Below, one piece after another: positions 59,433 to 64,000 of a stretch of 64,000 bases of DNA. The position numbers were made by a program, and so were the translations under genes. The notes under the pieces are model-generated. The model ran no database searches. It was not told the origin of the DNA and saw nothing but the letters and a program-made list of their open reading frames with translations. How positions within the stretch are numbered: position 1 is the first letter of the stretch; each line of letters opens with the position of its first letter. Source of the DNA: Actinomadura sp. NAK00032 (GTDB lineage: Bacteria > Actinomycetota > Actinomycetes > Streptosporangiales > Streptosporangiaceae); assembly GCF_013364275.1 (NCBI RefSeq), contig NZ_CP054932.1:5828001-5892000 (forward strand), written 5' to 3'.

Positions 59433-60452
59433 GTGACCACGATCGCCGCCGGCGCCGAACCCGCGGTGGCCGCCGACCTCCGCACCGGCGCCGCACCGCC
59501 TCCGCTCCTCCAGCGGGTCCACCGGGCCCGCTGGACGATCGCCGGCGCCCTGCTGGCCGCCCTCGCCACCGCACTGCTGGCCGCCCTCGGCCCGCTGCGC
59601 CCCGCGGCCGCCGCGCTCGGCCAGATGCGCTGGGAGTTCCTCCCCGCCCTCGTCCTGCTGTGCCTGGCGCACTACGTCTGCTCCGCGGTCGCGCTGCGCG
59701 GCGCCGCCGGCCGCCCGCTGCCGCTGGTCGCCACGACGCTCGCCCAGTTCACCGCGTCCGCCGCCAACCGGGTCACCCCGGGCGGGCTCGGCGCCGTCGC
59801 CGTCAACACCCGCTACCTCGTCTGCCGCGGGCTGCCGCTCCCCCGCGCCGCGGTCGCGGTCGCCGTCCTGCAGGTGGCGGGCGTCCCGGCCGACCTGCTG
59901 CTGCTCGGCGCCGTCCTCGCCGCCGGCGGCGGGAACGGCCGGATGCTGGACGCGCTGGGCGAGCACGCCGCCCGTGCCGCCGGCCTCGTCCCGCCCGTCC
60001 CGCTGCTCATCGCGGGCGGCGTGCTGCTGCCCGCCGCGCTGCTGTGGGGCCGCCGCGCCGCCCGGTCCGCCGCCGTCGGACGGGCCGCCGCCGGGTTCGC
60101 CGACCTGTGCCGCAGGCCGCGCGACCTGCTGGTCACCCTGGCCGCGTCCGCCGGGACCACCTTCGCCCTCGCGGTCGCGTTCGCGCTCAGCGTCCTCGCC
60201 GTCCCCGGCACGGCGGTGGGCCCCGGCGACGTCCTCCCCCTCCTCGCCGCCTACCTGGTGGGAGCCGCGGCCGGCGGGGCCGTCCCGCTGCCCGGCGGCG
60301 TCGGCCCCACCGAGACCGCGCTCGTCGCCGCGCTGGCCGCGCTCGGCGTCGAGGCCGGCCCGGCGCTGCAGGCCGTGCTGCTGTTCCGCGCGGTCACGTT
60401 CTGGGCGCCGGTGCCGCTGGGGCTGCTCGCCTGCCGGACGCTCCGCCGGTGA
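59433..60452 (+). CDS. LPG-synthase-TM/flippase-like integral membrane protein
   Basis: About 339 residues with eight hydrophobic segments and the family block SAANRVTPGGLGAVAVNTRYL followed near the C-terminus by GGAVPLPGGVGPTETALVAAL, characteristic of the lysylphosphatidylglycerol synthase TM region (UPF0104/AglD-like). Such proteins flip or transfer lipid-linked groups. I set the start at GTG 59433 (GGAG just before); an ATG at 59334 would add a poorly coding N-terminus. Divergent from cqsA across about 245 bp that contain no other gene; TTAACA (59252-59247) is a possible -35 for cqsA. Confidence 0.75.
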   Translation: MTTIAAGAEPAVAADLRTGAAPPPLLQRVHRARWTIAGALLAALATALLAALGPLRPAAAALGQMRWEFLPALVLLCLAHYVCSAVALRGAAGRPLPLVATTLAQFTASAANRVTPGGLGAVAVNTRYLVCRGLPLPRAAVAVAVLQVAGVPADLLLLGAVLAAGGGNGRMLDALGEHAARAAGLVPPVPLLIAGGVLLPAALLWGRRAARSAAVGRAAAGFADLCRRPRDLLVTLAASAGTTFALAVAFALSVLAVPGTAVGPGDVLPLLAAYLVGAAAGGAVPLPGGVGPTETALVAALAALGVEAGPALQAVLLFRAVTFWAPVPLGLLACRTLRR

Positions 60453-60470
60453 CCTTTACGTTGTAGATCA

Positions 60471-61280
60471 TTAAATGCGGAAGACCCGCGCGGCGTTGCC
60501 GGACAGGAACGCCTCCCGGGCCGCCTCGCCCAGGCCCAGGCCGTCCAGGCCCCGCAGCGCCCGCTCCGCGGTCATCATCGGGTAGTTGGTGCCGAACATG
60601 ACCTTGTGGTGCCGGTCCTGCGCCATGTACCGCACCAGCTCGGGCGGATACCTGCGGACCGTGTACGCGGACGTGTCGATGTAGACGTTCGGATGCTTGC
60701 GGCAGACCGCGACCATCTCCTCCGTCCACGGGTAGCCGATGTGGCCGCCGACGATGACCAGCTCCGGGAAGTCGAGCGCGACCTGGTCGATGTAGGGGAT
60801 CGGCCGTCCCGTCTCGCTCGGGCGCAGCGGCCCGGTGTGCCCGACCTGCGTGCAGAAGGGCACGCCGAGTTCCACGCATTCGGCGAACAGCGGGTAGTAG
60901 CGCCGGTCGGTGGGCGGCGCCTCCCACAGCCACGGCACCACGCGCAGGCCCTTGAAACCGAGGTCCCGCACGCACCGCCGCAGCTCCCGCACGGCCTCCA
61001 TGGGCTTGCGCAGGTCCACCGACGCGACGCCCATGAGCCGGCCGGGCGCCTGCCGGACGAACGAGGCGACCTCCTCATTGCTCACCAGGTCGCCCTCCGG
61101 CCCGTACCAGGCGCTGATGAGGCCGGCGTCCACTCCCCCGGCGTCCATGGCGGCGACGGTCTCCGCGACGGGCACCTCCTCCGCCGGGGGCTTGCGGCCC
61201 AGCCACCGCCACAGCGAGTCCAGCATCTCGTGCTGCAGGAACCGCACGGTCCCGTGCTGCATCCACGCGTCAATCACCAC
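60471..61280 (-). CDS. Metal-dependent amidohydrolase (COG2159 type)
   Basis: A 269-residue TIM-barrel hydrolase/decarboxylase-like protein. The block VGHTGPLRPSETGRP, then ELVIVGGHIGYPWTEEM and HHKVMFGTNYPMMTA give the His and Asp residues of the metal site; the N-terminal HxH is replaced by DAWMQH. This is the amidohydrolase_2 family with members acting as decarboxylases or hydratases of aromatic and lactone compounds. GTG 61280 overlaps the TetR stop by 11 bp, with GGGGAG upstream, so it is the regulated partner of that TetR gene. Confidence 0.85.
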   Translation of the reverse strand: MVIDAWMQHGTVRFLQHEMLDSLWRWLGRKPPAEEVPVAETVAAMDAGGVDAGLISAWYGPEGDLVSNEEVASFVRQAPGRLMGVASVDLRKPMEAVRELRRCVRDLGFKGLRVVPWLWEAPPTDRRYYPLFAECVELGVPFCTQVGHTGPLRPSETGRPIPYIDQVALDFPELVIVGGHIGYPWTEEMVAVCRKHPNVYIDTSAYTVRRYPPELVRYMAQDRHHKVMFGTNYPMMTAERALRGLDGLGLGEAAREAFLSGNAARVFRI

Positions 61281-61842
61281 GGCTGCTCCCCACCGACCGC
61301 CATGCGGCCTCGCTCAGCACCTCGACCTGCCCGCCGTCCGGCTCGGCGCCCTGCCCGTTGAGCCAGAACCGGCACAGCTCCTGCGCGGGGCCGAGCCACA
61401 GCACGAACGCGGTCATGGTGTCCACATCGATCAGCGCGCCATGGCGCGCCTGGACGCGCCACCAGGCGCGCACCTCCCGGTAGAACGCGCGGTTGCGCCC
61501 GGCCAGCGCGTCACTCGCCGCAGGCCGTTCGGTGAACATGAACCGGGCCCTGGCGGCATGCTCCCTGCACCACCGCACATGGAACGCCACGACACCGGTC
61601 ACCGCCCCGCGCGCGCCGGCATGCGCCTTCAACTCGTCGAGGAACGCGTCCTGGTACAGGGAGACGCATTCGACGAACAGGGCCTCCGCCACCTGCTCCT
61701 TGCCGGAGAAGTGGTGGTAGAAGCTGCCGACGCTGACCCCGCTCGCCGCCCGCAGCGCGCTCAGCGTCGTGCCGGCGACGCCGTCGCGGCCGAACGCCTC
61801 CAGCGCCGCCCGCAGGATCCTGTCCCGTCCCGCCTCACTCAC
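61270..61842 (-). CDS. TetR family regulator paired with the amidohydrolase
   Basis: A 190-residue TetR protein: RDRILRAALEAFGRDGVAGTTLSAL then RAASGVSVGSFYHHFSGKEQ as HTH at about 27-46, followed by a helical effector domain (ARARFMFTERPAASDALAG). GTG 61842 has no ribosome-binding site and is overlapped by an operator, so a leaderless transcript is likely. It is first gene of a two-gene operon with the amidohydrolase. The twin dyads at its start, and a matching dyad at the thiolase gene 6.2 kb away, suggest a small regulon. Confidence 0.9.
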   Translation of the reverse strand: MSEAGRDRILRAALEAFGRDGVAGTTLSALRAASGVSVGSFYHHFSGKEQVAEALFVECVSLYQDAFLDELKAHAGARGAVTGVVAFHVRWCREHAARARFMFTERPAASDALAGRNRAFYREVRAWWRVQARHGALIDVDTMTAFVLWLGPAQELCRFWLNGQGAEPDGGQVEVLSEAAWRSVGSSRGD

Positions 61843-61877
61843 AGAACATTATTCTGCCACAACAGAACAACATTCTG
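61842..61877 (-). promoter_or_regulatory. Twin operators at the TetR start
   Basis: CAGAACATTATTCTG (61842-61856) and CAGAACAACATTCTG (61863-61877) are spaced 21 bp centre to centre, two helical turns, on an AT-rich patch that must contain the promoter. The first overlaps the GTG start codon. Core GAACA-N2-ATTC recurs at 55596-55606 before the thiolase. Confidence 0.7.
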
Positions 61878-61942
61878 GGCGGCGGACGAGGGCAGCGGAC
61901 GGCCCCGGCCGCCGGGGTGGGCGTGCGGCCGGGGCCGAGGGC

Positions 61943-61990
61943 GGGTCAGCCCTGCTGTTGCAGGGCGGGTCAGCCCTGCTGCTGCAGGGC
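61943..61990 (-). repeat. Tandem 24-bp repeat duplicating the SGNH gene end, two hairpins
   Basis: GGGTCAGCCCTGCTGTTGCAGGGC-like units lie at 61943-61966 and 61967-61990, differing by one base. Each contains GCCCTGC...GCAGGGC, a 7-bp stem with a 4-nt loop, and each encodes ALQQQG-stop on the minus strand. The SGNH gene stops in the second copy (61970-61972), so the first copy is a duplicated end. Together they form a double terminator hairpin. Confidence 0.7.
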
Positions 61991-62785
61991 CGGGCTCGCG
62001 GAGCCCGTCAGCGCGGGCAGGTAGCCGAGCCGGTGGCCGAGCGCGGTCGGGTGGTAGGACGACTCCAGCGGGAACGTCACCGAGTTGAGCCAGTCGTCGC
62101 CCGAGCACAGCTCGTGGCCGGCGAACTCGTCCCGGACGTCCGACCAGGTGAACCCGGCGCGCGCCGCCGCCTTGGCGATGACGCCGTCGAGGGTGTCGGC
62201 GGCGTCGTTGAGCGCGGTGCGCTTGGCGTTGCTCAGCCCCGCGCACACGCTCACGATCTTGTACAGGCGCGGGTAGCCGAGCACGACCACCCGCGCGGAC
62301 GGCGACTTCGCGTCGATCTTGGAGTACAGCGAGTCGAGCCGGCCGGGCAGCGTGTCGCGCATGTAGGTCTCGGCCTGGGCCACCCGGTTCTGGCAGGTCG
62401 TGGTCGAGGACAGGACGCAGGTCTGCATGACGTCGGCGAACCCGGCGTCGTTGCCGCCGGCGGTGACGCTGACGAGCGTCGTCGACGCGCTGAGCGCGCC
62501 GAGCTGCCCGCTCGCCACGGTCGCGGTCGTCGCCCCCGAGCAGGCCACGAACTTGAACGAGCTCGTCGAGTGCGCCGCCGCCCACAGGTTCGGGTAGGCG
62601 TTGGCGCTGCGGTTGCACGATCCGCTCGCCGGATCGTAGTTCCCGGCCCCCGTGCCGGACGAGTAGGAGTCCCCGAGCGCGACGTAGCTGGTCCCGGCCG
62701 CCGCGGCGGAACCGGACCACAGCAGTGATGTGGCGGCGAGTGTCACCGCACCGAGAGCGGCCGGACAGGGGCGGGTGAGGCGCAT
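61970..62785 (-). CDS. Secreted SGNH (GDSL) hydrolase
   Basis: A 271-residue exported esterase/lipase. A signal peptide (about 1-30, ending SGSAAAAG) is followed by block I VALGDSYSSGTGAG with nucleophile Ser40, block III TAGGNDAGFADV, and block V SYHPTALGH with the catalytic His. The residue three before His is Ser, not Asp, as in the actinomycete esterases that use a dyad. Six cysteines in the mature protein could form disulfides. ATG 62785 follows CCGGAG. It acts on extracellular ester or lipid substrates, unspecified. The 3' end is a tandem duplication. The 200-bp region 62786-62985 upstream shows no gene. Confidence 0.88.
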   Translation of the reverse strand: MRLTRPCPAALGAVTLAATSLLWSGSAAAAGTSYVALGDSYSSGTGAGNYDPASGSCNRSANAYPNLWAAAHSTSSFKFVACSGATTATVASGQLGALSASTTLVSVTAGGNDAGFADVMQTCVLSSTTTCQNRVAQAETYMRDTLPGRLDSLYSKIDAKSPSARVVVLGYPRLYKIVSVCAGLSNAKRTALNDAADTLDGVIAKAAARAGFTWSDVRDEFAGHELCSGDDWLNSVTFPLESSYHPTALGHRLGYLPALTGSASPALQQQG

Positions 62786-62985
62786 CTGCACTCCGGAGCG
62801 TCGTAACGGATTATGCCGTTCGCCTTATACCCGGCCCGCCATTCTTCCAAGCCCTGAGACTGATCAACACTGTTTGTCAGAATTCGCCGTTGCAATCCGA
62901 GATAGCACGAAATTTCCATGCCGACAAGACCAGCATGTGACGACCATTATCCGGCGCTTCCCGGCCGTCTCATCGAGCACAGGAA

Positions 62986-64000
62986 TCACTTCCGCCCGGC
63001 CGTGCCGTCCGGTCGCCAAGGGCCGGTCGCGACCGGACGTCCGCCGTGGACACGGAGGGTTTCGGCGAACGTCCGCTGCCGTCCCGGGACGCCGTGGACG
63101 AGCATGACCTCGCGCGCGGCGACCTCGTCGGCGATGTCGAGCAGGCCGCGGCGGTCGGCGTGCGCGGAAAGGCGGATCACACCGACGCGGGCGCGCACCG
63201 GAACGGTGATCTCGCGGCCGCGGTCGAGCAGCGGGAAAACGCCGCCCTTTTCCGCGAGGTCCAGCAGCGCCCGGCCCGGCGACTCCTCGTCCTGGTAGCC
63301 GGAGATGAGCAGCGCGCTGCCCGGTTCGGGGAGGATCCGGGCCGCCCACTGGACGGCCGGGCCGCCGGTCAGCATGCCCGACGTGGAGATGACGACGCCG
63401 GTCCGGAAGGCGTCCAGCTCGGCGGGCCGGTCCGCGACCGCGGCGGTGCCCCCGAACACCCGCAGCGCCGGGTCCAGGGAGGCGAACACCGCGGCCAGGT
63501 CGGCGGCCATGCCGTCCACGCGCACCGGCACCTCCGGCAGGTGCCGCCGCAGGGTCAGCGCGACCTCCTGGGCGCGGCCGAGCGCGAACGCGGGGACCAG
63601 CACCCGGCCGCCGCCCCGGTGGACCTCGGCGACCGTCCGCACCAGCTCCTTCGCCCGCAGGTCCCGGTCGTCGTGGTCGTCGGCGCAGCAGGTCGACTCC
63701 AGCACGAGCAGGTCGGCGGACCGGGCGGACTCGGGGACGGCGTAGCCGCCGACCGTCTCCTGCCGGAACCCCGAGATGTCGCCCGTGACGACGACGCGGC
63801 GGTCGCCGGCGCGCACCACGACCCCGGCCGCGCCCAGGATGTGCCCGGCCGGGAACAGCTCGGCGGTCAGCGCGCCGATCCGGCGCGGCACCCCGAACGG
63901 CAGCTCCTCGCGGCGCCGGGACGCCGCCTCGACGTCCGGCGCCCCGTAGAGGACGTCGCCGCCGTCGCCCCACCGGGCCCGGCCGCGCTCCCGCGCCGCG
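62986..64000 (-). CDS. Metallo-beta-lactamase/beta-CASP nuclease, N-terminus outside window
   Basis: A protein truncated by the window edge; the visible 338 codons run from the plus-strand end of the window (upstream part reads ...YGAPDVEAASRRREELPFG before VPRRIGALTAELFPAGHILGAAG). The AGHILG-AAG block, VVTGDISGFRQETVGG, LVLESTCCADD, the beta-CASP segment AFALGRAQEVALTLRRHL, and VISTSGMLTGGPA / RLSAHADRRGLLDI are typical of COG1236 RNA-processing exonuclease-like proteins; the HxHxDH metal motif would lie before the visible part. An internal GTG at 63891 exists but the homology continues upstream of it. It acts probably as an RNase. Confidence 0.85.
   Translation of the reverse strand, partial: AARERGRARWGDGGDVLYGAPDVEAASRRREELPFGVPRRIGALTAELFPAGHILGAAGVVVRAGDRRVVVTGDISGFRQETVGGYAVPESARSADLLVLESTCCADDHDDRDLRAKELVRTVAEVHRGGGRVLVPAFALGRAQEVALTLRRHLPEVPVRVDGMAADLAAVFASLDPALRVFGGTAAVADRPAELDAFRTGVVISTSGMLTGGPAVQWAARILPEPGSALLISGYQDEESPGRALLDLAEKGGVFPLLDRGREITVPVRARVGVIRLSAHADRRGLLDIADEVAAREVMLVHGVPGRQRTFAETLRVHGGRPVATGPWRPDGTAGRK

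Overview
The window is GC-rich chromosomal DNA, gene-dense, with third-position G/C throughout. Content points to an actinomycete, probably Actinomadura or a close relative in the Streptosporangiales. The pointers are GTG/TTG starts, many 4-bp ATGA/GTGA couplings, a probable F420-dependent PPOX-fold protein, a LAL-type LuxR regulator, an ECF sigma/zinc-finger anti-sigma pair and twin-arginine exported glycosidases. The genus is inference. I saw no tRNA, rRNA, CRISPR, insertion sequence or prophage.

Region 1 (1-2130): a TetR regulator with its promoter/operator, converging on a MarR regulator plus aldo/keto reductase pair whose operator overlaps the marR start codon.

Region 2 (2173-32583): a rhamnose-glycoside utilisation locus of about 30 kb. 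Exported enzymes: one GH106 and two large GH78 rhamnosidases (2173-11495), then two smaller GH78-like six-hairpin proteins (13694-18445) followed by an arabinose/fucose-isomerase-like protein and the decayed tail of a further rhamnosidase (12021-12098). The intracellular operon on the minus strand runs rhaT-rhaP-rhaQ-rhaS (rhamnose ABC importer), rhaM (mutarotase), rhaI (isomerase), rhaEW (aldolase/lactaldehyde dehydrogenase fusion). Divergently, rhaR (LacI family), lutA-lutB-lutC (L-lactate oxidation) and rhaB (rhamnulokinase) form a translationally coupled operon. Together they would take L-rhamnose from external glycosides through L-rhamnulose-1-phosphate to DHAP plus L-lactaldehyde, then L-lactate, then pyruvate. 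Both promoters carry a shared ACGTTTTAA element that is the likely RhaR operator.

Region 3 (32632-39610): a LAL-type LuxR regulator, then an alpha/beta hydrolase with a Cys nucleophile elbow and a GMC oxidoreductase with a four-Cys motif and an extra C-terminal domain. Two palindromes precede the hydrolase, a 16-bp hairpin lies at the hydrolase/GMC junction, and a terminator follows.

Region 4 (39695-53312): SRPBCC protein, PPOX-type flavoprotein, cyclase-homology protein, ECF sigma/anti-sigma, an unknown protein, a DrrAB-type ABC exporter with divergent TetR and twin operators, an HrpB-type helicase, a NERD protein, two small membrane proteins, a histidine phosphatase and a GAF-domain regulator.

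Region 5 (53435-64000): a small Cys-containing protein behind a large leader hairpin, a coiled-coil protein, threonine aldolase, an SCP-x-type thiolase, an MpaB-type oxygenase, a clear CqsA-type signal synthase homologue, a flippase-like membrane protein, a TetR/amidohydrolase pair whose operator sequence recurs upstream of the thiolase, a secreted SGNH hydrolase, and a metallo-beta-lactamase/beta-CASP nuclease truncated by the window edge.
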